Of a DNA stretch of 64,000 nucleotides, positions 1-11,156 are shown piece after piece (within the stretch, counting starts at the first letter, position 1; the number at the start of each line of letters is the position of its first letter). The notes beneath the pieces were generated by a model. That model had not been told where the DNA came from. It did no database searches and was given only the letters and a program-made list of their open reading frames with translations. The position numbers were made by a program, and so were the translations under genes. The stretch is from Lutraria lutraria (taxonomy: Eukaryota > Mollusca > Bivalvia > Venerida > Mactridae). The stretch lies in the NCBI GenBank assembly GCA_964023205.1, contig OZ026850.1, forward strand, positions 7,203,770 through 7,267,769, in the 5' to 3' direction.

Positions 1-870
1 GACCAAGTCGAATCAGCAGACAGACAAAGTCGGATCAGTAGACAGACAAAGTCGAATCAGCAGACAGACAAAGTCGAATCAGTAGACAGACAAAGTCGAA
101 TCAGCAGACAGACAAAGTCGAATCAGTAGACAGACCAAGTCGAATCAGCAGACAGACAAAGTCGGATCAGTAGACAGACAAAGTCGAATCAGCAGACAGA
201 CAAAGTCGAATCAGTAGACAGACAAAGTCGAATCAGCAGACAGACAAAGTCGAATCAGTACACAGACAAAGTCGAATCAGCAGACAGACAAAGTCGGATC
301 AGCAGACAGACAAAGTCGGATCAGCAGACAGACAAAGTCGGATCAGCAGACAGACAAAGTCGAATCAGCAGGCAGACAAAGTCGGATCAGCAGACAGACA
401 AAGTCGAATCAGTACACAGACAAAGTCGAATCAGCAGACAGACAAAGTCGGATCAATAGACAAAGTAGACAGAGAAAGTCGGATCAGCAGACAGACAAAG
501 TCGAATCAGCAGACAGACAAAGTCGAATCAGTAGACAGACCAAGTCGAATCAGCAGACAGACAAAGTCGGATCAGTAGACAGACAAAGTCGAATCAGCAG
601 ACAGACAAAGTCGAATCAGTAGACAGACAAAGTCGAATCAGCAGACAGACAAAGTCGAATCAGTAGACAGACCAAGTCGAATCAGCAGACAGACAAAGTC
701 GGATCAGTAGACAGACAAAGTCGAATCAGCAGACAGACAAAGTCGAATCAGTAGACAGACAAAGTCGAATCAGCAGACAGACAAATTCGAATCTGCAGAC
801 AGACAAAGTCGGATCAGTAGACAGACAAAGTCGAATCAGCAGACAGACAAAGTCGAATCAGTAGACAGAC
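1..870. repeat. 22-bp minisatellite with 132-bp higher-order repeat
   Basis: About 40 head-to-tail copies of a 22-bp unit (GACAAAGTCGAATCAGYAGA plus CA). The variants (GACC/GACA, CGAA/CGGA, CAGC/CAGT) recur in a fixed order of six. The marker GACCAAG occurs at 1, 133, 538 and 670, that is, at 132-bp spacing within two blocks. The array runs off the left edge. It ends against a segment (about 885-935) that also occurs at 16485-16545 without the array. Confidence 0.95.
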
Positions 871-935
871 CGGATCGGTAAGCGGAAAAATAAAGATTTA
901 TCTATCTATCTTTAAATTAGATTAGAACTGTATTA

Positions 936-2024
936 TTGTACGGCGGCCTTCGGCCCCGTACTCTCTGGAATGCTTATTTTTAAGTGGCAATGCAAAATCG
1001 CAACTTCTTGCACGAAGCAGATTAGTGACAGTGCCCGAAATATTCCGAAATATCCGCAATGGTCATCACGTGATATAAACAAAACAGAAATAGAGCGAGG
1101 TCACGTGTTACTCACACCAACTAGTGTTAGCTTGATGACGCAATCGCTATTTATAGTCTAAGAATGGAGCGAGCTCGATATCTGCCCATCTGTCAATAAA
1201 TGCAGCCGAAACTCTTTATATCAAAGGAATTAGGAAAAATTGTTCGATCTAAATGAACTTCGATGTATAAATTATTAGAGAAATTCGCTGTGTTTATTAT
1301 CGGTGTGTTGTAATAATCATTTAATCGTGTTATAAGATACGGAACACGGTATTTATACGTTTCGATGTATTTATTTTAGCAACATGTCGCAAATAAACAA
1401 AACATTATAAACATATTCACACAGACTAATTTTATAATCGCGAGCGTGGACACTGCATGACTTGTTTACGCAATTGTCGTTAATTAAATATCGATTTCGG
1501 AGCTCAATACAAAAAATATCCGATCAGGTGAGAAATGATGACTTAATTGGTTCGACATAGACGGTCACTTTATGGTTCGATATAGATGGTCACTTTGCAG
1601 TTGAAAATCTATGTTTGGGACCGTTATACCAGGTTTTTACGACAACGTACCCTCAGACAACGGAGTATATTATTTTTGGAGACTTTATTTAAATATTTTA
1701 TATGCATTCCAGCAGATATTGCAACGTCTGATACATCGAGGTGATAGTTTCCCCTGATTTTAATTTTAGGGTAGAAACTGGGACTACATATAGAGTACCT
1801 CGTGAACTGTAGAACCATATGACCAGATTTATGAGATTCATGAAACATCAACGGCTTGTATTTTTGATGGAGTAGATGATCACTTTAGTTTCGGGATCAG
1901 TTAAGTCAAAATAACAAATTCGTTTGATCTGAAACTTCGCACATCCTGATAAAAATGCTACATAGGCCACATTCTAGTATTGAATTGCCGGATGCGATTT
2001 TGCGCCTAACAAACATTTAACTTG
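936..2024. mobile_element. 1.09-kb insertion element, copy in duplication A
   Basis: The boundaries follow from the empty site in copy B: TGTATTA|TTGTACGG on the left and TTTAACTTG|GTAAATC on the right. The left end carries a GC-rich hairpin (GTACGGCGGCC TTC GGCC...CCGTAC), conspicuous in AT-rich DNA. It has no transposase. ORFs at 970-1161 and 1624-1851 are also found in the second copy, but they are short and unlike any family I know. Superfamily not assigned. Confidence 0.75.
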
Positions 2025-2403
2025 GTAAATCTCTTGGGACTTTAAAAAGTTAAAACGGCACTTTCATTAAATAATAACGATAATAATAAATTGGTATTTA
2101 ATTTGAAATGGCGTATATTAAACATTGTATGTCAATTTTAACACCTGGCCGATACTGCATGAACGAGCAATATCCCTTTAACAGGGCGATAAAATCAATA
2201 AATATTACGTAACATCCTGTTAATTGTAAATCATCAGTCATAAAAGTGGTCAGAGGCTTTAGCCATATCTGTATCAGATAATAAAACGTATCCACACGAA
2301 TGCATTTTCTTAATAGTATTTTCAATGAAGAAGTACATATAGAAATATAGCACGGTATTTTTTCAATGATATTGCAAAGAAATAAGAAAAAGCATTTGAC
2401 AAC

Positions 2404-2450
2404 ATTTTTACAAGGACTCATATACATGTATATAAGTCCTTGATTTTTAC
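2404..2450. mobile_element. 31-bp palindromic micro-insertion with 8-bp target duplication
   Basis: A near-perfect palindrome (AAGGACTCATATACATGTAT to CCTTG, 2412-2442) is flanked by direct ATTTTTAC repeats (2404-2411 and 2443-2450). Copy B at about 16917 has a single ATTTTTAC and no palindrome, that is, the intact empty site. A related palindrome is at 14706-14744, and a half-copy at about 2703-2720. Confidence 0.7.
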
Positions 2451-2958
2451 TAGATGAGACTTAAAAAGGCATTGTGTAAAATATTGTTGTACATCGAAAT
2501 TGGTTCGAATAAAATATATTCCTTATATTTTATTATCAATTTATCTATTGTTTTGATTAACTACATTCAAAATCAAATAGACTTTAGAGAATAATTGGAA
2601 AATACTGAGTTTATAAAATCACTTAATCTATGTTTTTGACCCAGCAAGCTCACGACTGGAAAAGTTTAAACAAATCGTAGTTTTATAAAGCGTGATAAAT
2701 AACAAGGACTTATATACATACATATTTTCTGAAGATAATCCTTTCTTAAGAATATGTTACCGGTATAACATGCACGAGAAAATCATTTAATTTCACCTTC
2801 ATTAAGGTGTTTTCTCAATAAAACTGCCTTCATTTGTTAATTTGTAATAGATATACTTTATATTTACAGGGTGAACCGTAAAGTAGCCATGTTATATATT
2901 GAGTTTTTAGACCCGCTTATTAAGAAAATAAATATGTAATAGATACAGTACGAGTTTT

Positions 2959-3102
2959 TCTTCAAAAGTGTCTTCTTACAGACGTAAGAAGACGGTTCGC
3001 TTAGACAAACAACCAATTTGTCCGAGGCGAAGCCGAGGATAAAATGGTTGTTTGTCTTAGCTAACCGTCTTCTTAGCGTCTGTAAGAAGACATTTTTGAA
3101 GA
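2959..3102. mobile_element. Foldback (MITE-like) element with about 62-bp arms
   Basis: The left arm starts TCTTCAAAAGTGTCTTCTTA and the right arm is its reverse complement with few mismatches. The short loop contains CCGAGGCGAAGCCGAGG. TACGAG flanks both sides (2950-2954 region and about 3106-3111). It is absent from duplication copy B. A smaller related palindrome follows at about 3173-3212. Non-coding. Confidence 0.75.
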
Positions 3103-4034
3103 AAATACGAGTACGTGTATCTGACTTATACGACGATAAAGGATTATGTCCACGTGAAAGTTGAGTTATTGAAAAGTGTCTTCTTACAAACGTTAGAGGA
3201 CACTTTTTGAATAGCTCTGTTGGGGGTATATTCGTATAAGTATCGAGTTATTGAATTATCGAACAGTTTGCTAAAAATTAGCATTTTTTGTAACATGGTA
3301 AAAATATACCGACTTAAATTATACACCTGCTAAAGCAATTTAACAATTAGTCACGTGTTAAATGTATGAGAGGTCATAATAACAACAACTAATTCGGCAT
3401 AGTTCGATTTTTAGGTCAGCAATGTTATTGTATACATGGACGATCTCATTTGTAAATGTTTAGGTAATACCGATACTATTGTTGTAATATGCTATGGAGC
3501 AATCTATGAAACATATACTAGTAATTATAAAACTGTCCTCTGTGGCGCAGTTGGTAAAGCACAAGGTTTGTGAATCTTGACGACTTTGTTGGACATCGCT
3601 TTTTATATTTTTCATTTTTAATAAAAAGTTAACTTTACATATATCGATAGGAAAATATGTTTATTTTATTTTTTTAAATTAAATTGTTCCGTTAAATAAA
3701 TAGAAATATTATAACCTCACATGGGTAAGTTCATTAGCATTTATCATTATTCTAATTGTGGAGTAATTATATAATAAGTAGAAACCGGTGTTTAGTTTAT
3801 ACAGTATTTGAAATTACTTTTGTATTCCCGATGTCATACAATAAAATGTATAAATGCCATATAAAAAAAGAGAAATACACAAGAGAACAAATGCATTCAT
3901 TCTTCCTCTTTTCTCTTTTGAAATACAAAAAGGTACTATTCAGCGTGTAATATACATACATGTAACAAAAACAAAATATATTCAGTTAATAAATTAATTA
4001 TAAAAAATACTTGTATAAAATAATTTTAAAAAAA

Positions 4035-4135
4035 CGAGAGTGCCATTGACAGAGTTCGAACCACCCACCTGTGCTTCATTTTGTAAAATGTCATGTATGT
4101 ACCTGCCACCTTATCCAATACACCATGACTCTGGT
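4035..4135 (-). repeat. tRNA-like relic (SINE-type)
   Basis: On the minus strand an A-box-like TGGTGTATTGGATAAGG is followed about 60 bp later by the B-box GGTTCGAACTC. The T-stem does not pair well, so this is a relic or SINE head rather than a working tRNA gene. Confidence 0.35.
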
Positions 4136-4720
4136 TGACGTGAAATACACTTTAGTACGGATTTAAAATTATTTCGGCAATCAATTTACAGTGATTACCT
4201 TTACAATGGTATCGTCTAATATTCGACCTTGACTATAAGAAAATTGAACTATAGTTGCTACATCGACTACTGTACATGTACAATGTACTTACTACAATAT
4301 TGATACGGAATCGCGCGCTTGAACGCGAATATCTCAAACTAATTGGAAGCAATTTCCACATTTTCAAATTTCTTAAAAAATATATTGTAATAAAGCTTGG
4401 ACACCACAGAATACTTCACGAGGTTATAAAAAAATGTCATTTTAGTAAAAAACAACTTTATGGCCTGTCAAAAACGAGGTTTAAGAGTATTTTAACAGTT
4501 TTCATATAGAATTATGAACGAACGATAGTCACCAACTTCAAACGAAAATGGAAGCAATAAGTTCACATACCACATTAATAAAAATTATATTGAAATAAAG
4601 TGCAGAGAATGAAGATTACTTCACGAGGTTATAAAATTTTCTCATTTAATGTTATAAACAAGTTATTAGTGTTAAACCATACAGCTCCTATATAAATCTA
4701 TAGTAAATCAGTTTATCGAT

Positions 4721-5460
4721 AAACGTTATCGGAGTGATCGATGAGACGTTTTCAAGGGAGTCAATTTTGCCGATAAGACCGGCCAAGTTACAGAAATGTT
4801 CCGCATGTTAACCCTTTCCCTCATATAATTAAGCGCCTTTTGACGCGTTTTCGGCGTGCCACTTGTAAGCGCTATTCGACGCCTTTTCTGCTTGCCGCAT
4901 GTAGACGCATCTGGACGCTTCGAGATATATTGATCGTTTATTTGATCCTTATCAACCAAAATCAAGATAAAAGTCGCTTAATTGTTATAATCTAACCTTA
5001 ATCAACAATAATGTGTCATAAAACAGCAGGGTGCCTTCTCAAGTTTATGCATAAATCGCCGATTAATATACACAACTGATCACGCGTGACAAACATGACT
5101 TGTCTATATTATGAAATCGAAAGTTGGTATTATAAAACAGAATTATTCCGGACTGGGAACTAGAAATATGCAAATATGTACTAGACAACCAATCAACGAT
5201 CAAATTGACTAATTTAAACCCGTCGGGTTGAAGGTCATAGGTCACCGCGTTTGCGTACGTGCGTAAACTCACGGGTCATTTCCGATTTTCTTCTGAACTA
5301 CACATTCTGTACATAGAACGATTATGCCCGACTGCAAATGCAATTTTCGGGGTTTAACCCCAGTATAGTAATAAAAAGTCGGATGAAGATTAGTCAAATA
5401 TCTTATCCATAAATGATGTTTCCTTATACCCCCATCGCACCAGGGCCAAGTTCGCACTAC
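4721..5460. other. Unassigned non-coding stretch
   Basis: Unique-looking AT-rich sequence with some GC-richer pieces. The short ORFs on the minus strand (4726-4965, 5063-5272, 5269-5469) show no recognisable domain and no splice-site support. Confidence 0.4.
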
Positions 5461-6520
5461 GTCCACCACGTCCTGGTAGGACGTGGAAAAAAACCTGATT
5501 AACGTGATGAGGACGCAGTAGGAACCGGTTCAAGCGTGGTATGGTCTTCGTGGACGTGATGGACGTGGTGGGACTTTTGGCATGTCAAAAAATAACGTGG
5601 CGGGGACGTGGTCAAATTAGAACGCAGTGCTTACGTAGTAAGAACGTAACAGGGGCGTGACTAAAACCTAGTTGGAACTTCATTGACGCAGAAGAAGCGT
5701 GGCGCGGACTTGAAAAGACAGCAAGCGATTTTCAACGCGTTGTCACTGGGTTGTTACTACGCTTTTGTTACGTCAGCGAAGTTCTCACTACGTCTCAACC
5801 AGGTGTATGCTAAGACCATAGTACGTCAACATCACGTTACAGAAGACTGCACTAGGTTGTAATTTTGCTCCGTCACGTCTTTAATACGTTTGCAACAGGT
5901 GACCAGTACGTTCCTGTCAGGTTCTGAGCAATTGGTATAAATACTGGATTCATACCCAAATCCTTTCATTTCCAGTCAAATATAATAATTATTTTAACAA
6001 ATGAATGCAATTTATCATTGTACCAGGACAACATGCCATTTTGGCTGCTCAAATTGCCATTTTCTAAATACGAAATAGAAGAAAAAGGAACATGAAGCAA
6101 CCTAGATTATGTTGTGTTAGTGCATGGCTATTAGCAGAAAGAATACTTCTTATCGGCCATCATTGCCAGTTGAAATAAATGGACACATGGTGCAGTATTC
6201 ATACGGAGCGTGTGAATGCAATGAGGTAGTTATTGGGACCTAGGGAGAGCGCAGTTCAATCTGCATGGACGTAGTGAGCACGTAATTGGGACGTAGTATA
6301 AACGCAATAGACCTGGTGACAACGGGAAGCCGCGCATGTAATGAACTTGCTGGGAACGTGATAGACGCAGTGAGAACCTGGCAAAGACGTTGTAAGGACG
6401 TAGTGAGAACCTGGGTGCATCATTTCTTTCGAGTTTGACCCCGTCCCCGTCCATCAAAATTTTCAGGACGTGGTGGGAACTTTGCGAGCGTGGTGCGGAC
6501 GTGCTGTGGGACGAACGAGT
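5460..6520. repeat. Degenerate ACGTGGTGGGAACGT-type repeat field
   Basis: About 1 kb in which variants of GGACGTGGTGAGAACGT recur at irregular spacing of roughly 10-20 bp, for example around 5460-5600 and 6230-6510, with an AT-rich interruption near 5940-6180. It is CpG-rich compared with its surroundings. The 99-codon minus-strand ORF here reflects the repeats and is not called. Confidence 0.55.
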
Positions 6521-6743
6521 TGTCAACATATTATAAGGTTTGTACTCGTCGATTTCGTACCCGATCGCAATTTGCTTAATTTTTGTATGGATAACGCATT
6601 ATTTTAGAGTTTCTTTTGTCTGATTAACGTGGCCAAACTGTTTGTAAGATAACTGCTGCATTATGTAGATCTTATTTATTTAACATACTTAAATGATAGT
6701 TTATGATACACGCACGGATAATTAAATTAACTGTAATATTATA

Positions 6744-7917
6744 AGTTAGAACAAAGGGTCATGTCACATAAAAACATCCTACAAAAAAAATCTTAAAAAA
6801 AAAAAAATCATATTTATATAGACAAGGGGTGGAACTCTTCAAATACGCTATACAATTCGGTCCAACACGGCCGTGTAACCCACTATTACCATACTAAATC
6901 ACATTAAATAACAAGCGTGACATCGAAATTACGATTTTGTATACTAACTGAATATAAGTTACGTCTATCCTCCACAAAATATTAATCACCTGTCATTTAT
7001 TTATTAATTATGCGAAGATTTTATATTAATTGCCGAAATTTATTTCAATTGGCAGCCATTTTGTTGTTTTGTAACGAGGCATTTCATTAGTCATTCGTGG
7101 TTCCCGTTTTACAATCATCTGACGTTCACAGGCGGGGTAAGCCGGAAACAGTTTACCGCCGGAAAGCTGTCTATTAAAAAACATTATAAACATTGAAGCG
7201 TGCAAATTGATAACCTTTTCAGAAAGGCAAAAATAAACGCACTGTACAGATAGCACAAAAATAACGCACGAAATTCATGATTTTTAATTTTCGGTGTTAA
7301 CAAACAAATATCTGTAACCCAGTTTTGATTGCGCAAACTTGCCTCAATTAGTCTCAAGCCGGGAACAAGGGGTATCGTCCAATCGAATCGTTTGATACAA
7401 CGTCGCACACCGAGACAAAATGGCCGATAAATAAACCTGTCGGTACGGATTTTGATATTTAACTAGCTACTCAATCAGTCATTGACCAGTGATTGAATGT
7501 TTGTTGCAGGTTAGTATATTTTTGTGTCGGTTATTGTATGCGCCATAAATTTTATGCAGGTGCTCGTCTTGTTTTGCAATTTAGCATGTATTCTTCTAGA
7601 TTCCTTCGGTTACACGGTCGTGTAAAACCGCTTCTTTTTTATGCGAGTAGACGTAATGTTAAGTCTGCTATAACTAAAATACTTCATTTGGAAAATATTT
7701 TTTTGGTCAGTTGAGAGAGTATATAATTGTCGTCAATTGGATATATATATCAGTACTGTGCGTCGTTTCTACATTTGAACAGAACCAATATTCTGCGAAT
7801 TTTGATAAATTTTCATTTCAAGGGAGTTCCACCCCTTGTCTATATAAATATGAAATATTTTTTTTAAAGATTTTTTTTGTAGGATGTTTTTATGTGACAT
7901 GACCCTTTGAGTTAGAA
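6744..7917. mobile_element. Non-autonomous DNA transposon, 8-bp TSD, hAT-like
   Basis: The element body is 6752-7909 (1158 bp). Terminal inverted repeats of about 85 bp begin CAAAGGGTCATGTCACATAA at the left, and the right end is the reverse complement. They continue through GGGGTGGAACTC / GAGTTCCACCCC. Perfect 8-bp direct repeats AGTTAGAA lie at 6744-6751 and 7910-7917. An 8-bp TSD and a CA start fit the hAT superfamily (family knowledge). The inner ORFs are short and do not resemble a transposase, so it is non-autonomous. Confidence 0.88.
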
Positions 7918-9250
7918 TGTACGTTTGTGCTAGAACGTTTTACACATGGAATAACCCATTACATGAATGATTTCAGTATTTAAGCATATCATAGATATGA
8001 TTATTTCATACAATATTCGTGTACAGAATAAATATCTATATTTATTATTGTTTATTCTTCTACTTTCAGTTTGAGAAGTTCAGCAACCTGACATATTTTT
8101 ATACTTGTTTTTTAACCCAAGAATTTGAAGAAAAAATCAGTAACAGACAGTGCTGGTGAACATGATGTATTTCTGCTCTTATTAGTTATCCAAAAGGAAA
8201 TGAACATTGAATTCACCCCTTTTCTAATATTTAAACTATATTGTTTGATATTATAACATATTTGATCTGTTGGATTTTTAAAAAAAGTTATCCTTGTTTT
8301 ATTTGTACAATAAATATCACAAATGCTACTTTTTGTCATTCTTTTTCTTTTTAACTTATTACAACTTTTTAAATACAAGATTTACCTGTATGATATATAT
8401 ACTGTTGGAAAGAATACAATTTTGGCTACAAATATTTTATTTACACTTTTTGTGTACAAACAACAGATAATTAGCTATTATCCATTAAACAGGAAGAGGT
8501 AGTAAATCCTGATATCATACAGAATACCACCATTGGTATAGTGTGCATATATCAGTCCTTATCTATTGGTTATCTATATGGTTTATCAGTAGTGCCTATG
8601 AGGGAAAGGGTTCTGTGCTACATTTCTATATGTATTTCGTGATTAAAAAGAAAATTTCAGAATGTTTTTATTGAAAATCAAAGTCAATTTCACTGATAAG
8701 ACATCTTTCTAGGTAAAATAAAACCTACTTTGATTTTTACATCCAAAAAGTTAACGGGGCTTTAAATCCAAAATGTATATATTGACACACATTCGAGAAA
8801 AAATGAGTGTAAATGTGTACTAGTATATACATCTTTACGCATCTATACACATCTAGACACATTTACACTTTAATTTATGCAGTCACAAAAACCACTCATA
8901 TTATAATTATATACATCTCAATGAAACTTTTCTGGCTGCTAATAAATAGTAGCGTGTACAAGGTTTAGACATTTATATTTATCCAATATGTGTGCGTGAT
9001 GATATTGTAAATATTGTTCATGGTGAATTGTTGACGGGACAAAAATTGTGTTTTTTTGTAGTTGCATAAAGTTATAGAAGGTAGCTCGCAATTCGAATCG
9101 TGAACTGCAAACTTCATTCCAGCGTTATGCAACCGTTTGTGGTAGGTCTTATATCGTTTACACTGTATCTTAGCACTAAAAAGTTTAAAAACAAAAGGGA
9201 ATAATTAAAGAATAAAAAAGGACATAATATAATTATTAGTCTGAAGTCAA
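7918..9250. other. AT-rich non-coding stretch with a dispersed repeat
   Basis: About 8608-8762 is a copy of a roughly 150-bp repeat found again at 47566-47712 (CTACATTT.TATATGTATTT through GGGGCTTTAA). The 88-codon minus-strand ORF at 8112-8378 has no features. Nothing else is recognised. Confidence 0.5.
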
Positions 9251-9255
9251 GTCCC

Positions 9256-9261
9256 TTTATT
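9256..9261 (-). promoter_or_regulatory. Candidate polyadenylation signal of the peptide precursor gene
   Basis: AATAAA on the minus strand about 510 bp after the stop codon at 9770. Position only; no other support. Confidence 0.25.
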
Positions 9262-9769
9262 TTCATATAAATTCATACACAAACATCCGAGTAATTAGTA
9301 CTAATTATCATATCAGCTGACTAAATATTTGCATAACAAATTGCAGTTTTTTTCAAATTGAGATTTTATTCGTTCTAAGACACCAACAATCTACAGATCA
9401 AATAATTAAAGAATAAAAACAACTGTAAATCTTTGATAGTGACCACTCCAATATCAAGACTGTTCTCACTAGAATGTCGGGTAATTATCCATATTTCTTC
9501 TGTATACATACTTCAACTTGAAGGTAATGACGCCTCATTTACTTTTGTCTTAAGGTGGTCTTAATTGTGTGATCGGAACATAAATCATCTATGAGGTTTT
9601 GTCTTCTCTACGTTTGATTGTGTGATTTGTATCTTATATCATTGATAAGTTGTGTCGTCTTCAAATTTAGAAAAGCACTTTTAACTCTTATTTCTCTGTA
9701 AACGAAAACCCACAATCGCTGTTAAATAAATACATTGTCAATTAAAAAATCCTAAGACAATTAGTCTCA

Positions 9770-10153
9770 TCACTTTCCCGGTCCATACGTTCCAAACAGT
9801 TCAACCGCCGAGGAACCGCTCGCAATATTAGCGGCAGCCTGCAATCGAGATCCAAGTCCAAAATCTGCGAACACATGCTTGATTTGTTGTAAAATATCTA
9901 TATTGGTATTATAAATTTCGTGATGTTCTAAAGATATTGATCTTCTGTTTCTTTCAGCCTGATCTTCGTTTGCATCTTCAAAACGGTGGTTTCTTGCTTG
10001 CGGCTGTAACACGTCATCACGTTCTTCCATTAATAAAGACATAGACACACCATTGTCCGTGTTGACATTAGAAACTGGAAGACACACGATGTTTCTAAAG
10101 AGCACCACAAATAATGTCATAACGAAGCCCCAATAAAAAGAAATACCACCCAT
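9770..10153 (-). CDS. Secreted neuropeptide precursor, calcitonin/DH31-like (candidate)
   Basis: The product is 127 residues from the ATG at 10153, chosen for its Kozak context (AACCATGG) and because a signal peptide starts right there; an in-frame Met exists upstream at 10279. Residues 1-25 form a hydrophobic signal sequence (FYWGFVMTLFVVLF...CLP). Residues 26-69 are an acidic, Glu/Asp/Gln-rich spacer. A dibasic site (NRR, 69-71) follows, and the C-terminus is ...ELFGTYGPGK-stop. A terminal Gly-Lys predicts removal of Lys and amidation on Gly, leaving Pro-NH2, the hallmark of calcitonin and DH31 peptides. FADFGLGSRLQAAANIA resembles the DH31 core (FGL.R....AA). No cysteines are present, as in DH31 and unlike calcitonin. 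The peptide may start after RR71 (55 residues) or after a single Lys at 92. It stands alone among repeats. An AG at about 10174 could be a splice acceptor of a 5' UTR intron. Confidence 0.62.
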   Translation of the reverse strand: MGGISFYWGFVMTLFVVLFRNIVCLPVSNVNTDNGVSMSLLMEERDDVLQPQARNHRFEDANEDQAERNRRSISLEHHEIYNTNIDILQQIKHVFADFGLGSRLQAAANIASGSSAVELFGTYGPGK

Positions 10154-10279
10154 GGTTGGTGTATTGTCGGACACGATCCTGCACGTCTTAGTTGTGAAGG
10201 AGAACAGCTTGAGATTGGCATAAAAATCCCTTTTATATAGCACATGACTGTGTTGGAATACATGAAATATCATATTCAA

Positions 10280-11155
10280 TCAACCATCTCCTGGGAATTC
10301 ATTGATCAACATGTACTAGATAGAATATCAATTAGTGTACTGAGTATAGTATTACAAAACCTCGCAGGTCACACCCGTGACCGGAACTTTATAAGTAGCG
10401 ATGTACACAAGTAACCAATCCATTGTACATTATTTAAATAGGCGGTAAGAATATGTTATGGCATTGTTTTAAATATGCACCTAATTATGTGGGTCTATAG
10501 ATACAACTGGGTTAAGTCATTCGTTTCACCCCATTATGTCTCAGTTAATGCACTCGTTAACTTTACGTTTTGAATTGATAATATATAATATACAAACGTA
10601 ATGCGTAAGAATTTGAATTGACACGTATGCAATTTAAACGTATTTGACGAGAGAAACTTTCGGACCGTTTAAAAGTTTCTCGAGTTAAAACGTCTTGCAT
10701 AATTTATTTTATATGAGTTCGAAACGTGCGAATACGTGTTCTTAACGTACACAATCATGAGCTAATCGAGTCAATCGGAACTCACCGGCGTAGGTCTAAA
10801 GAAAACGCATCGAACATAATAGACTGGCCGCTATATTGTTGTTGCTATTCTCGGGAATCCAACAACCTGTTTCTCTTTCAATGGGAACTTTATCCCATTT
10901 TATCAATCGCAAACGGTAACCATGTTTGAATGTCTGCCATTCTGACAACGATTCTTTAAAACGAGTGACTAGTGTTGAAAAGTAGTGGCCGGAAACCACA
11001 TAACCAAAATTTATGTATAAATTGTGTTTCTCAGTTACGAAAATGCTCGAGTAGTTACGATTGCTAGATGAAAAACTAATCGTGAGTGCTATTGTATGTT
11101 AACGTATTCTGAATGAGTCAATCGTAGACCTGTCATGAAAGAAATGTTTTATAGA
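10280..11155. other. Intergenic stretch upstream of the peptide precursor
   Basis: AT-rich sequence that should hold the promoter and any 5' UTR exon of the peptide gene, since it lies upstream on the minus strand. A hairpin (GAGAAACTTT...AAAGTTTCTC) occurs at about 10650-10681. No convincing TATA box or exon could be picked. Confidence 0.35.
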
Positions 11156-11156
11156 T

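Larger units (their letters stand above)
885..4720. repeat. Segmental duplication, copy A
   Basis: Direct duplicate of 16480-19140 at high identity over several kb. Order in copy A: a tail-like AATAAAGATTTATCTATCT segment, the 1.09-kb insertion (936-2024), then the block starting GTAAATCTCTTGGG (2025) through GGACTTATATACATAC (about 2720), and on to about 4720. Copy A has extra material that copy B lacks: a 31-bp palindrome (2412-2442), a foldback block (about 2940-3235) and most of 3390-4250. No coding capacity was found. Confidence 0.88.

Noticed and set aside
1..870. Possible CRISPR array
   Set aside because: No unique spacers: the whole unit is repeated, and the context is eukaryotic. 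The same holds for the other arrays.
3536..3605. tRNA-like sequence (TGGCGCAGTTGGTAAAGC with a GTG-containing anticodon-like loop)
   Set aside because: The A box is good, but there is no B box or T-arm and the loop is one base too long, so it is a relic at best.
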